A stretch of 64,000 bases of DNA from Mucilaginibacter pankratovii (GTDB lineage: Bacteria > Bacteroidota > Bacteroidia > Sphingobacteriales > Sphingobacteriaceae), in the NCBI RefSeq assembly GCF_014773265.1, contig NZ_JACWMY010000002.1, forward strand, positions 496,001-560,000, in the 5' to 3' direction. The notes beneath the pieces are model-generated. The model saw only the letters and a program-made list of their open reading frames with translations, was not told where the DNA came from and did not search any database. The position numbers were made by a program, and so were the translations under genes. This document shows positions 34,655 to 45,260 of the stretch, piece after piece. The number at the start of each line of letters is the position of its first letter. Position 1 is the first letter of the stretch.

Positions 34655-35362
34655 TCAGCTTAACGTTTCAACGTACTTCATGATCATCTCAAAGTACAGC
34701 GGTCTTTTTAATTTGTTAATGCGCCCAATTTCCTCCCTAAATGCAGCTATCAGTGCATTAACCCCAATTTGATATACCGTTGGCGACTGCTTAGCCAGTT
34801 TAGCTAAAATGTCCATTTGGCTTTGTATCAGCCCGAAAACGTCGCGCATATCTACGTTAGCTTTATCCAGGTCATCGGGCTTTTGTATACATTGAATATA
34901 CATGGCCAGTTTTGCCAAAACACGGTATAAGGCCAACGCTATTTTCTTTAAATCGCCGACCTGTATCATCCTGAACAATTCGGTCAGCCATTCCAGCAAA
35001 CGATCAGGTATTTTATTATCAACAAAGTATTGCAGCTGGTCGGCCACTGGCGTGGTTGCAATACTCTCCAATTCTTTAAATACCGTTTCTATATCGTTGT
35101 AAGCAGAAAAATTTATTTTAAAAGCGTCGAAGTGCTCGCCCTGCTGCAGATCGGCAAACTCGCCAATAATATCAGCCAGGGGCAAACAACTGCGCTCGGG
35201 CTGCTGTTTTACATCAACCGTTTGCGTTTTGGGGTTAGAAGTACACAGGCCGTTGGTTACTGTTAAAATTACCGTATAGGTACCTTCTTCCTCATAGGGA
35301 TGCTGCGGATTTTCTTCGGTTGATGTATCGTCGTCGCCAAAGTCCCAGGCAAAGGTCGGCAA
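34655..35362 (-). CDS. C-terminal part of a frameshifted PKD-domain eCIS protein
   Basis: This frame has no credible start of its own (the first start-like codon is TTG at 35360-35362, inside a PKD domain). It encodes the second half of the PKD domain (FAWDFGDDDTSTEENP, then EEGTYTVILTVTN) and about 175 further residues rich in alpha helix. The first half of the same PKD domain ends the overlapping upstream frame (35292-38408). Removing one base of the A-run at 35361-35364 fuses the frames into one protein of about 1250 residues. The helical tail has no domain I can name. Confidence 0.75.
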   Translation of the reverse strand: MPTFAWDFGDDDTSTEENPQHPYEEEGTYTVILTVTNGLCTSNPKTQTVDVKQQPERSCLPLADIIGEFADLQQGEHFDAFKINFSAYNDIETVFKELESIATTPVADQLQYFVDNKIPDRLLEWLTELFRMIQVGDLKKIALALYRVLAKLAMYIQCIQKPDDLDKANVDMRDVFGLIQSQMDILAKLAKQSPTVYQIGVNALIAAFREEIGRINKLKRPLYFEMIMKYVETLS

Positions 35363-38300
35363 AATCAGAGGTATTGGTAAACCTTACTATGTTTGCTTTA
35401 CTTCCGCTGGTAAAGGTGAACGAAGCCGTTGGGGTTTGAAATACCACCACTTGTGTTGATGCCGACTGGCCGTCTTTAGTGTAGGTAAGCGTAATGCTTT
35501 TTTGCTTATTACCCTGCATATCAACTGCTGACGGCGAAAAGCTGACCTTGCTGGTTGTTGCCTTTACACCCTCACCGGTTACTGTACCGCCTGCCGGTGT
35601 AACATCAATGGGATAAGATGTTTTGTCGATAGAGCAGTAATCTTTTTGCTTAACCTCAATAGTTAGCTTTTCATCGGGCTCCTTTTCGTTTCCCAATATG
35701 AAGTTTACGGGCGGGCAATCAGAGTAGCACAGGTAGGGCAGGTAAAAGTCGGCTATTACCGTACCATCTTCTATCTCGTTGATCAATGAGTCGAGCCCAC
35801 TTCCTTCACTGGCCGCCATTACGCTTTCCAGGTATTGCAAGTGCCTGCTTCCGTTTATTTTATTGCCTGCTAATGATTTGCGCAACAATTGTTCGCTTTG
35901 CAAAGTTGCAGCTTCTTTTGCCTGTGCCACGGTTTGTTCCGCTTCGGCCTTAGTGGTTTTGGCTTCTCCCGTTTTAGGGGCTTCTTTTGCTGCGGGCCGG
36001 GCTGTTTTTACTGCATCCACTGCCTTAGCTAAAGGTGCGGCCTCTGCAAAAAACACAGGATTGGCTACAGCATCTCCTAATATGGCCCCCGTTGCCGGGT
36101 TTACCGGCGTGGTAGCATCGTTGTCTTCGGTTACCTGATGATATACCAGTATAAATGTACCACCAATGCTTACGCCGGCTTTATGCTGTATGCCGGGGTG
36201 CATTTGTAAAAAGTAGCCAAACTTTTGCAACATCATCACATACAGCCAGCGGCTAAGATATTCCTTGTAAAGCGCCTTAAACTGTGCCTGCTTGCAGGCA
36301 AATATCAGTGCATCCAAATGATCCAGCACATCTTCAGACATGGTGCCTGTTTCGTTACCCTGCCGCATGCTGTCCCGTATTTGCGTGGCTACCTTTACCA
36401 TATCGGTATAGCGCAAGGTAAACTGGGCAATATCAAATTCGCTCAGATCGGAAGATATGGTTTCCGATAGTTTTTCGATATAATACAACAGCCCGAGGCC
36501 CAGTATAGCATTATTGCCGGCAGGAGCCCCCGCTACCGAGAAATTGCCTAACAGGCTACCCAGAAAAACGTTTGATGTTATATAAGGCTGATCTTTAACC
36601 CCGGCAAAAAACGTTTCAAACTCCTGGCCAAACGTACCCGCGGTATACCTGAAATTGGGGTCGCATTTTCTCAACAGGGTGGCTTGCGGTACGGTACTCG
36701 CCGGCGCAGGTAAATTATCGCTACCGGGCATGTCGTAAAAATATTTCATTTCCTTGCACAGCGAACAGGTAAGTTCGGCGGCCAGCGTATCGTATAATGA
36801 TTCAAGATCCTGGAATTGGCATTGCGGGTACTCCTGCCCCCGCACTGTACCGCTCAATCCAGAAGCAGATGTTTTGCCTGATAAGCCCCTGATCTCGTTG
36901 CGCAGGGCGGCCACATCGGCGCTAAGCGCAATTACTTCGAATGGCAAGCGGTATTGCCTTTTTAGCTGTAATATATTGCGTAACGCACTGGTATATGATT
37001 TGCCCAGGTGCCCCTCTATGCGTAAAAAGTTATACGGCTCGATATCGTACAACAGCGGCGCGTAAACATCTTCATCTGCAGCGTTATATGTAGCGGCGTG
37101 GTACGAAAGATTTTTGTTGGCCTGCCCGGTTACCGAGCGCCGGAAGCTCCATTCCTCCAACAATTTATCGGGCCCATCAATTACCTTATAATAAAACGGA
37201 ACAGACTTTTCTGATAACGGTATATCGCCGTATTTACTTGGGGTGATGCGGATATTTTCATCGGTCCCCTGCTTTTTGGTTGCGGCGCCGCCACCAATTT
37301 CCACAGGCGGCAGATAAAACTTTTGCAGCAGCAATACTATCTTTTTAAACAGCGAGCGTAAGCTTTTTACTAAAGCCGCATTGCCCTGTAATATAGGCGA
37401 TGGTATAAAATAATGGCGATAATCGCTGGTAGCTTTGCCGGTATTGGGTATGGCCAGATCGAGGAATAAATGCCGCGGGAACAGGTTGCTGTCCGGGCAG
37501 CAAATGCTGATGAGTTCCGACCCGGTTTTCCGCAATTCTTCATAAGCTAGCAGTATGTCCGAAAACAGATCGTAATAATATTGCAGGTTAAGCAGTTGCT
37601 GGTTGTTGATGGTGCCATCGTGCAAAAACTTAAAATCGTTCACCAGATCGGCAAACGGATCACTGGCATACACATCAAGCAAAAGCGGCGTAAAGGTAGT
37701 ATAAGCCTGGCTAAGCACGTTCTTTGCCTTATCAATAAAAGCAGCATCCAGTACTTTTTGATAAGCCTCAAATACGGCCGCGGTATCTTTTAGCGAAGTT
37801 GAAGTAACATCGTACCGGCGCATTTTTAGGCCCGGCAGTGCCTGCACATTTTGTGGCAGCACATTGCCCACGCCCATACTGTCGGCATCATCCTTATCAA
37901 TAAGCAGCGGGCGAAACGTTACGGTAACATTAATGCCTTTATCATCGCAGGAATTTGGGTTGCAGTTTTTAGCGCCTTCTTCCAGTATCTCAACAAAAAC
38001 AAGCACCACCTTATTAGCTAAGCCGGCAGCAGTAAGCGGTGTGGTGCCTTCCTCAACGGCGGCCTGCTTTAGTTCCAGTATCGGGAAACGCGGGTTTTTG
38101 CTGGCATCCACAAACCTATCGTATATCCGCTCCTGTACCGCGTTAAAGGGTTTGCTTTGGGTATAGGTTGTTTCGGGCACGGCCACGAGGTACCCTTCCG
38201 ACGTTACGCCGCAGCCCTTTGTTATGGTTATCTGCGTACCCGTGGCATTGGTTTTTACCTCAAGGCCGCAAACTATACCAATCCCTATCAGGTTGGTTCT

Positions 38301-38408
38301 GGTTAGCCTTCCCTGTTCTTCGAGGTATCCAAACAACTGATTGAGATGCTCAGAAGTAAGTAATTGATCAGGTACAAATTCGGGATAGTTTACTTGTGTA
38401 GGCAGCAT
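35292..38408 (-). CDS. Large eCIS baseplate-associated protein with truncated PKD domain (N-terminal part of frameshifted gene)
   Basis: A 1038-residue frame following the Pvc12-like gene by 20 bp. The N-terminus (FVPDQLLTSEHLNQLFGYLE, then LIGIGIVCGLEV and GYLVAVPETTY) resembles a small domain repeatedly seen in Bacteroidota tail-like loci; the middle is large and mostly helical, with a CSLC-type Cys pair; an Ala/Lys/Glu-rich stretch lies near residues 815-850. It ends with an Ig-like domain and the first half of a PKD domain up to Asp1015, after which about 23 out-of-frame residues follow. PKD domains often serve as surface adhesion modules, so a fibre, trunk or cage role is possible. No Afp/PVC counterpart is certain. 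Confidence 0.75.
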   Translation of the reverse strand: MLPTQVNYPEFVPDQLLTSEHLNQLFGYLEEQGRLTRTNLIGIGIVCGLEVKTNATGTQITITKGCGVTSEGYLVAVPETTYTQSKPFNAVQERIYDRFVDASKNPRFPILELKQAAVEEGTTPLTAAGLANKVVLVFVEILEEGAKNCNPNSCDDKGINVTVTFRPLLIDKDDADSMGVGNVLPQNVQALPGLKMRRYDVTSTSLKDTAAVFEAYQKVLDAAFIDKAKNVLSQAYTTFTPLLLDVYASDPFADLVNDFKFLHDGTINNQQLLNLQYYYDLFSDILLAYEELRKTGSELISICCPDSNLFPRHLFLDLAIPNTGKATSDYRHYFIPSPILQGNAALVKSLRSLFKKIVLLLQKFYLPPVEIGGGAATKKQGTDENIRITPSKYGDIPLSEKSVPFYYKVIDGPDKLLEEWSFRRSVTGQANKNLSYHAATYNAADEDVYAPLLYDIEPYNFLRIEGHLGKSYTSALRNILQLKRQYRLPFEVIALSADVAALRNEIRGLSGKTSASGLSGTVRGQEYPQCQFQDLESLYDTLAAELTCSLCKEMKYFYDMPGSDNLPAPASTVPQATLLRKCDPNFRYTAGTFGQEFETFFAGVKDQPYITSNVFLGSLLGNFSVAGAPAGNNAILGLGLLYYIEKLSETISSDLSEFDIAQFTLRYTDMVKVATQIRDSMRQGNETGTMSEDVLDHLDALIFACKQAQFKALYKEYLSRWLYVMMLQKFGYFLQMHPGIQHKAGVSIGGTFILVYHQVTEDNDATTPVNPATGAILGDAVANPVFFAEAAPLAKAVDAVKTARPAAKEAPKTGEAKTTKAEAEQTVAQAKEAATLQSEQLLRKSLAGNKINGSRHLQYLESVMAASEGSGLDSLINEIEDGTVIADFYLPYLCYSDCPPVNFILGNEKEPDEKLTIEVKQKDYCSIDKTSYPIDVTPAGGTVTGEGVKATTSKVSFSPSAVDMQGNKQKSITLTYTKDGQSASTQVVVFQTPTASFTFTSGSKANIVRFTNTSDFADLCLGLWRRRYINRRKSAASL

Positions 38409-38428
38409 AACGGTACGTTTTACAAAAT

Positions 38429-41400
38429 TTATACTATGGTTTGATTCAGGTAAACCCTGTTTTCGTCATTTCCATCGGCGCAGTCATGTAACGACGCTTT
38501 TGGATATACACTTTTTAGTTGCTTAAATTCATTTAACAGGGCCACCAGTTTCAGGTACAGCGCAACCGCATCGGGTTCTTGTTTTGCCAGTTCGGCAGAC
38601 CAATCGCAATACAGCTGTTCAAAAACTTCGAGCTGCGTGGTACTCACCCAGCAAACTTTTAAGCCCAGATGTGCAGGCGTTTCCAGCCTGATGGTGTTTT
38701 CGGCAAAGCGGCGGAAGGCTATGCCCTCATTAGCCAGGCCTTCTTCCCCGTTCATTACAATAGTGAGGCGGAACGAATACGGATCTTCCTCCCCGCAAAC
38801 TGAACAGTCGGGACTAAGGCAAATAGAGAGCAGGGGGTCGCCGTCCGGAAAATCTACCCCCGGTTTGTTGCGCGGCCTAAGCAGCAGGTGTTCAACAATA
38901 AATATCTTTTCGGCCGCTATCAGTTTCTTTGCAAAGGCCACAATCTCATCGCGAACAGCCATAGCTTCGGCCTCGGTTTCAAATACCTGCTTGCGGGTGG
39001 CTATGATTTCGCCCGCAGGATCCTTCAGGTTGATGACCCATTTCTTTACCTGCTGCACAGCGTACATAGCCGGATTGGCCATATACTTCAGCACTTCGCG
39101 AATTTCCGTAGCGGCTTTTGCCTGCGCGGCATCAAAATCCATATCGTAATACCGTGTGGTACCGCTCAGGTATAGCTTACCGTTTTCGTCCTTTAGGCGC
39201 CAGCGGCGTTCATACAGTTTATTGTCTATATCGCTTTCTTCATAATACTCAAAATGATTTTCGGCCTGTTTAAAGCCCAGCAAACGCTCTATGCGTTTTT
39301 TGAGGCCGGCTATATTCTCGTTACTGCATACAGGGGCCGGATCTTTGTAATTGTGCGCTCTTGCGCGGTTGCGGCTCATGAACGGAAGATCCTTCAGAAA
39401 ACTGATCTTATCCTTTATCAATATTTCATCGGCCACCTGTTTACTGCCGGTGTACGAATACAGCATCAGTGCGTAATCGGCAAACTGCTCGGCAAAGCGC
39501 GCCATCTGGTGATCCAGGAAACGGTTGCGGCGATCGAGGAACGTGGTATTATTTTCGGCCAGTTTATCCAGTGTGGCTTGCGTAAGTACACTTCCATCAA
39601 CCGTAGCGTATAGGCTTGATACATCGCTGATCTGTGTATCATCCAGCACGGTTGAGAAATATGAATGTGCTACAGCAGTATCCAGCGCAAACAAATCCTT
39701 TAAATGGCTGATCTGGCTCAGGTAGTTTACAAACGCCTGCTCAAAAAATAACAGGTACGCCTTTAGCTGCCTGGCCTGCGCCCTGCGCTGTTGTGTTGCA
39801 TGCGGCGGCAACCCCTCGTACCCCACGCCATAAGTTAAAGGCAAGGAATTTTGTACCGGCTGGTAATCATTCAGCGGGTACCAATTGCCTTCGGGCACGC
39901 GCAAGTCATTTTCCAACACCGAATATTGGGGTTGTGAGTGGATGCCTTTTATTACCTGCAGGGTATCGGCCAGTTCGAACCTGTCGGGCAGAAATGGCAG
40001 GCCGTTTTTAAACACCAGGAATTTGGAGCCTTCGATATACAGGCGAGGCTGATGGTTGTAGGATACATTCATCGTCCACGACTGGCTTTCTATGCGGTTA
40101 CCCTCTTCATCATATTTTACCAGCACCAGGTTGCGCACAGCTACCACACCCGGAATATCCATCAGCAGGTTAATAATATCTGATGTATGCAGCACTTTTT
40201 TCAACTGGGTTGAAGCCAGCTGGTCGTTATTGATAAAGCCGTTGTTCAAGGCAGGGCCATCAAAGATATCATCAACAGTTACGCCACTGTCCATCAGTTC
40301 TTTAAGTGCGTAAAACTTAATATCCGGACTAAAATACTGGCTGATAAGGTAGTAGGCCTGCGCCATTACTTTTTCAATATCCGCGTCGGGCGTAACATCC
40401 ATATCGGCACAAATGGCAATATCTTCTACCTCTATGGCTTTTATAGTGCAATAATCCTCGCACAGGTTGCGGTGGCCATGCAATACAACTCTTGTTTCGG
40501 CTATAACCTGGTCGCCTTTTTTTATTTTATCAAGATATTTTACAATGATGCCCGAAGCCGAAGCATCCGCGATTGCGAATTTCAGGTCGGCCAATTGGAT
40601 AGCTTTGCGCTCAGCATCGCTGCTAAACCAAACCGAGAACGGTACATCATCCAGTTGCAATACTTCGGTAAGGGTTTCATCGGCCGCATCAGGTAAAAAC
40701 TCAATATCAAGGCTCGCAAAAATGGGACGGCGCAAGGCTCTGCCCAATTCGCTTTGCGGGATATCCAGATTATCGCCTTTGTTACCCGATATGAACCTTA
40801 CAGTTACCCCGGTAACCTTACTTAAAGCATTGCGGAACGATTTGTATTTAGGCTTATCCGCTTCCACATCGTGCCAGGAGGGCAGCCGCATTTCTATAGT
40901 GGCTGTAGCGAAAACGGTAGTCATCGCATCGGTAGCAAAGCTGAAATTGTATTTTATTTTGCCACTGTTCAGGTCACCTATACCCTCCTCGTCCTCAAAT
41001 TCTATCAGCACATCATACAGGCCTTTTATAATTATCTGGTGCTCGGTAGCGGGTGTATATTGCAGTATGCTTTTGGCACAACTGGCATACAGGTACATCT
41101 CATCGCAGGGGCATTCCTTGCAGAAGAGCCAGGCATTTTTAATACCATCAATATCTATCAGCAGCTTGCGGTAGTCGCGGGTTGTCCAAGGGTTAACGGT
41201 TAATATCTCGCGGGCGGTAAAAAAGCCCTGGCGGTTATAATCGGCTTTTTCGCCGGGTGCCGGTGCCAGCAGGTCCTTAATATCCAGCGATGTACGATAC
41301 CCCAGATCGGTAATGGCGTAACAAAACAGTTCCAGCAGGGTAATACCCGGGTCGTGAATATTATAATCCGTCCAGAATTTATTGCCCAGGCCCTCAATAT

Positions 41401-41485
41401 ACTTCATACCCAGTTCGCGCAGAACGGCGTAATCCATGCTTTGAGGCAGCTGAGGGTTCTTTTGTATGGTTATATTTTCGGGCAT
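38429..41485 (-). CDS. eCIS baseplate wedge protein (Pvc12/Afp12-like)
   Basis: A 1018-residue protein. The N-terminal segment NKFWTDYNIHDPGITLLELF (about residue 36) followed by CYAITDLGYRTSLDI is typical of the large gp6/gp7-like wedge proteins of contractile injection systems. The C-terminal half includes VEHLLLRPR and Cys pairs (CPCD, CSVCGEED). With the J-like protein encoded upstream, it should build the baseplate ring that links hub, sheath and fibres. It has an intact frame, 16 bp after the preceding gene. Confidence 0.85.
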   Translation of the reverse strand: MPENITIQKNPQLPQSMDYAVLRELGMKYIEGLGNKFWTDYNIHDPGITLLELFCYAITDLGYRTSLDIKDLLAPAPGEKADYNRQGFFTAREILTVNPWTTRDYRKLLIDIDGIKNAWLFCKECPCDEMYLYASCAKSILQYTPATEHQIIIKGLYDVLIEFEDEEGIGDLNSGKIKYNFSFATDAMTTVFATATIEMRLPSWHDVEADKPKYKSFRNALSKVTGVTVRFISGNKGDNLDIPQSELGRALRRPIFASLDIEFLPDAADETLTEVLQLDDVPFSVWFSSDAERKAIQLADLKFAIADASASGIIVKYLDKIKKGDQVIAETRVVLHGHRNLCEDYCTIKAIEVEDIAICADMDVTPDADIEKVMAQAYYLISQYFSPDIKFYALKELMDSGVTVDDIFDGPALNNGFINNDQLASTQLKKVLHTSDIINLLMDIPGVVAVRNLVLVKYDEEGNRIESQSWTMNVSYNHQPRLYIEGSKFLVFKNGLPFLPDRFELADTLQVIKGIHSQPQYSVLENDLRVPEGNWYPLNDYQPVQNSLPLTYGVGYEGLPPHATQQRRAQARQLKAYLLFFEQAFVNYLSQISHLKDLFALDTAVAHSYFSTVLDDTQISDVSSLYATVDGSVLTQATLDKLAENNTTFLDRRNRFLDHQMARFAEQFADYALMLYSYTGSKQVADEILIKDKISFLKDLPFMSRNRARAHNYKDPAPVCSNENIAGLKKRIERLLGFKQAENHFEYYEESDIDNKLYERRWRLKDENGKLYLSGTTRYYDMDFDAAQAKAATEIREVLKYMANPAMYAVQQVKKWVINLKDPAGEIIATRKQVFETEAEAMAVRDEIVAFAKKLIAAEKIFIVEHLLLRPRNKPGVDFPDGDPLLSICLSPDCSVCGEEDPYSFRLTIVMNGEEGLANEGIAFRRFAENTIRLETPAHLGLKVCWVSTTQLEVFEQLYCDWSAELAKQEPDAVALYLKLVALLNEFKQLKSVYPKASLHDCADGNDENRVYLNQTIV

Positions 41486-41501
41486 AGTATGTTACCTTAA
41501 A

Positions 41502-44500
41502 TTAGTCCGCACTATTATATTCGTCTATACAATCCTCTGCCAGCGTTGCCGACAGCAGTTCAATGATCCCGGCAATGGCATGTTTCTTAGCCGGTGCCGA
41601 TACCAGTACCGATTTTGCTGTTGAGGCTTCTATCAAATCCGTATCGGCACTTTCTGCAGCTATAGTTTCATCAACGCGGTGATACATTTTCACATCGGTG
41701 ATGTAATCCACATAGCTGCGCTCTTCAATAAAATCTATCAGTACCGATTTATGCACCTTTCCGCCAAACTCCACATCCGTGGTTTTGCCATAAGCCCAGG
41801 GCGTTAAAAAGGCGGTTATTTCCTGCTGCAGCAGGTCGTGGTAAAAATTAAATTCCAGCCCGTTAACCAGTTTAAGCTTAAAATCGAGCCTTACTTCTTC
41901 AAACTGCGGGTGGCGCACGTGCAGTTTCACATGGCAGGATAAGCGCTCGCGCAGAAAATCATTTATCGCGCTCAATACATCCTGGTTGGTATAAGGGCGC
42001 AGGGGGTTAGCATCGTTACGGTTAACCAAATTTGGTATGGTAATAATGGTTACATGGCCGGGCGCTACCTCGTTATAATCATTCCCCTCGTATTTGGTAT
42101 GGTTAAGGCATTTTACCTTATGTATGGCCGGGAAAGCTTCTAAAACCAAATGCTCGTAATCCCAAATGGTTATCGCCCTGGCTTTATGCCTTAGCCGCTC
42201 GCTTACGCGCACATAGTACGGGCCGTTGGCTTCGTTAGCCCTGCCACCGAAGCTGGCATACGGCTGTTCAATTTTTTTAATGGCCGATGTGGTTTCTTTA
42301 AGCTTGCTTATGGCGCCGGCGGGCAGGGCCTTATCCATAAAATCGGCAGCGTTATTATTATACTGAAAGGTCACCACGGCAGCCTGCGCCAATACCGCCA
42401 TCAGCTTGCAAACGGTTTCGGCTTTGTCTGTTACCGATGCCCTGATCCAGATATACCCGGCCGGAAGCACAGTGTTATCAGTACCTGCATCGGCAGGCAG
42501 CACAAACGATACAATACCCGAACGCACCATCTGGCCGGTATTATCGCTTACCTGTTGTTTGGTAAATGCCTTCCATTTATTTTTACTTAGATAGCTCCAA
42601 CTGATGTGTTCATCCGGCTTTTCTAATAAAGGGTTGCTGGTACCTTCCAGTACCTGGAATAGCACGTTAACGCTTTGCCCTCCAAGTAAATTTTCGAAGC
42701 CGATGTAAAACTCGCCCTCGTTATTTAAGGCGGTGTTTGCAGGGTTTACAAATTGAGGTAAAACGCTTACGTTGCCACCTGTAAGTTTTTTATGCTGCTC
42801 TACCTCCCCAAAAGGAAAAACATGGAAAAATTGTACGGCGCGGTTATCGTATGATGAGGCAGTTGATACATCAAGCACCGACGATGCCTTGTAATGCAGT
42901 GATATTTTTTGAATACACGGCGTGTACGGCTCTACAGGTAAGGAAGGCGTACCCTCATTAGCCAAATCTATCAGGTACTTGGTATAAGCTTTTTGATATT
43001 CCTGGTGGCCGAAACCATCTTTTAATGTGAGCTTTAAAAAGCCTTTTACGGCTGTAATATCAAAGGGCCTCCATACTTGTGCATAGTCGAGTATAGCTGC
43101 GTCGGGCAGGGCGAGCAAACTATCCGGGAAATTAATAGTGGCCAGGTATGGATTTACCGTTGTATAAGGCGGCTCTACTATAAAATCGCTTAATATTGCT
43201 ACATCCGAACCACCGCTTACCGCCTGCCAAACACCTTGCTGTAAGGCAAGTGCTTTTACCCGTGGATTGGAATCTACATAATCACTCCCCAAAAAAGTGC
43301 CGCTATTAAAATCAATATAGTAAGCGCTATCAGGCAGGTCCTTCCACTCTACCCTAAAAAACACCTTAGCGCCTCTCTTTTTAAACACTTCTTCGCTGCC
43401 GATGATGAACGAGGCACCTTTTTTTGGTGCCGTGCCAAATGGCAGAAACGGTTTGGCTGCATCTAAAACACCGGTATCGTTGGATAGGGAGAGATTTTTT
43501 ATACCGCCATTAATAACCGAATCTGCAGCGTTAAGGCCTACTTTTACTTCAACCTCAACGGCCGAGATCACTATATTTTTTAACGATTCGTATACATACG
43601 GTACGGTATCCTCATTTTTAAGCACCAGCTTTAATACCGGCAACGCGGTACTGAACGCGCCGCCATGAACCTTAATATCGTAATTGGTAATGGCCGGCAC
43701 ATCGCCCGCGAGACTAAAGCTAAGCACGCTGGCTGCCGTGGTGGTGCCGCTTATTACGCCGCTTCCCCAGCTAAAGCTGTTTACCTTTACCCAGCCTTTT
43801 TCTGATGTGAGGTAGCATTCGGCCTTTAACAGCGCAGTATGCTGGGCTGCTGTAAACGCGGTGGCAAACTTAATATTTACCAGCCTGTCGCCTTCGGTTA
43901 AATACAAGTAATGCGACGCTACCGCGAAGCCTATAGTAGCTTTGGGCATGGTAACCGCGCTCACCGCGCCATCGGTATATTTTTTATTGATAAATGGGTG
44001 CCATTCCTTCCATGCCGATTCGGGCGGCGCGCCCAACCCGTCGGCCGAGTTGGCCACAGGTGAGGCAAAAAGCCTGCCCGCGTTATTTACCGCGCCAAAG
44101 CTATCGGCTGTGTTGCCTTTGTAAACGGCCATTAACTTAGCAACTTTGGCTTTGTTAAATACCACATCGCGGTCGATAGCATAGCTTGCTTCCTTACCTG
44201 TGCTGTCTTTACCGGCTTTAAACAAAGTCCCTTTAGGTACCAGGTAATTATCAACCTGTTTGGCCAGTTCTAAAATAACATGCGCTTTATTAGGCTCGGC
44301 TTTTTTGGGGAAAAGCTGCAATACTTCTTTATAGTAAAAATCGAGATGCCGTTGTGTTAAGGTATTGGCATGATCGCGGGCAGTGCGGAACAGCTTTAAA
44401 AATGCCAGGAATAAGGTATAATGCGGTAGATGTTCGTTCCAGGCGTTAAGTGTCTGCTCTAAGCTGTTACCGGCATCGCTGATGATCTTTGAATACGACA

Positions 44501-45257
44501 GCAGGAACTGATCAAACAGCCCCGAAAACAGGTTATGGTTGGCCGCATGGTTTATTTTGCGGTGATTGTTCCAGCTGATATCGCCATAAATACTCCGGTC
44601 CTCTGGTATGGCATTCATAAAATCGCCCCAGTTAAGGGCGCTTTTTATCCAGATGGGTGATAGCCCTGCGGCAATCAGCGCAGATGCTTTTAAAACAGGC
44701 AGATCGAGCACCTTCCAATCCGGATTATCAACTTCCTTAATAAGCCCCATTGCCTTGCCGCCCTTGTAATAGGCCAGCAGCTTTTGCAACGATGGTTGCA
44801 ATTTTATGCGGATGAGGTTTTGTATGGTTGCCTTCAGGCTAAGCGTATCGGGCAGTTTTACCAAAGCACCATCAAGCCCTTTGCATAAGGTAAGTATACA
44901 AGCAAACAAGCCGCCCAAAGCTTCTTTTTTAAGGGTGACGGTGCTAAAATCCTCATCGCCTTTTATGATGGCAAAACGTTCGCTTAAGGCAATGCGGTAC
45001 TGGTTAATATCCTGTATGGCTACGGTACCAATGGCTGCCGAAATATCGTTCTCAAAAAATGGTTTCCAGTTGCCGTTGATGTTATTAGTAGCATCGTAAT
45101 AATTAAGGTAGGCGGCAAACTGGCTGGCAAAAACAATCCAGTCGGCATAATCGCGTTCATCAATATTGATGTAGCCGCTTTTTGTGGCCGCAAGCAGGCG
45201 CTGCTGCTGGTTGGTGCCGCCGCGTTGTAAAGGATTTTTATTTTCGCTGCATGACAT
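41502..45257 (-). CDS. eCIS baseplate protein J-like (Pvc11/Afp11-like)
   Basis: A 1251-residue protein. The C-terminal third contains the gpJ/gp6-like signature region: RLRHKARAITIWDYEHLVLE, FPAIHKVKCLNHT, and LRPYTNQDVLSAINDFLRER, followed by a VSLDFxLKL-like strand and FIEERSYVDYI. These belong to putative baseplate assembly proteins. The N-terminal 700 residues are variable beta-rich and helical sequence, much longer than a phage gpJ. It starts 3 bp after the gp25-like gene and precedes the Pvc12-like gene, the standard order gp25-Pvc11-Pvc12. Confidence 0.87.
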   Translation of the reverse strand: MSCSENKNPLQRGGTNQQQRLLAATKSGYINIDERDYADWIVFASQFAAYLNYYDATNNINGNWKPFFENDISAAIGTVAIQDINQYRIALSERFAIIKGDEDFSTVTLKKEALGGLFACILTLCKGLDGALVKLPDTLSLKATIQNLIRIKLQPSLQKLLAYYKGGKAMGLIKEVDNPDWKVLDLPVLKASALIAAGLSPIWIKSALNWGDFMNAIPEDRSIYGDISWNNHRKINHAANHNLFSGLFDQFLLSYSKIISDAGNSLEQTLNAWNEHLPHYTLFLAFLKLFRTARDHANTLTQRHLDFYYKEVLQLFPKKAEPNKAHVILELAKQVDNYLVPKGTLFKAGKDSTGKEASYAIDRDVVFNKAKVAKLMAVYKGNTADSFGAVNNAGRLFASPVANSADGLGAPPESAWKEWHPFINKKYTDGAVSAVTMPKATIGFAVASHYLYLTEGDRLVNIKFATAFTAAQHTALLKAECYLTSEKGWVKVNSFSWGSGVISGTTTAASVLSFSLAGDVPAITNYDIKVHGGAFSTALPVLKLVLKNEDTVPYVYESLKNIVISAVEVEVKVGLNAADSVINGGIKNLSLSNDTGVLDAAKPFLPFGTAPKKGASFIIGSEEVFKKRGAKVFFRVEWKDLPDSAYYIDFNSGTFLGSDYVDSNPRVKALALQQGVWQAVSGGSDVAILSDFIVEPPYTTVNPYLATINFPDSLLALPDAAILDYAQVWRPFDITAVKGFLKLTLKDGFGHQEYQKAYTKYLIDLANEGTPSLPVEPYTPCIQKISLHYKASSVLDVSTASSYDNRAVQFFHVFPFGEVEQHKKLTGGNVSVLPQFVNPANTALNNEGEFYIGFENLLGGQSVNVLFQVLEGTSNPLLEKPDEHISWSYLSKNKWKAFTKQQVSDNTGQMVRSGIVSFVLPADAGTDNTVLPAGYIWIRASVTDKAETVCKLMAVLAQAAVVTFQYNNNAADFMDKALPAGAISKLKETTSAIKKIEQPYASFGGRANEANGPYYVRVSERLRHKARAITIWDYEHLVLEAFPAIHKVKCLNHTKYEGNDYNEVAPGHVTIITIPNLVNRNDANPLRPYTNQDVLSAINDFLRERLSCHVKLHVRHPQFEEVRLDFKLKLVNGLEFNFYHDLLQQEITAFLTPWAYGKTTDVEFGGKVHKSVLIDFIEERSYVDYITDVKMYHRVDETIAAESADTDLIEASTAKSVLVSAPAKKHAIAGIIELLSATLAEDCIDEYNSAD

Positions 45258-45260
45258 AGT

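Noticed and set aside
34655..35362. Independent 235-aa gene
   Set aside because: It begins with TTG in the middle of a PKD domain whose first half is in the overlapping frame; it is the tail of a frameshifted gene.
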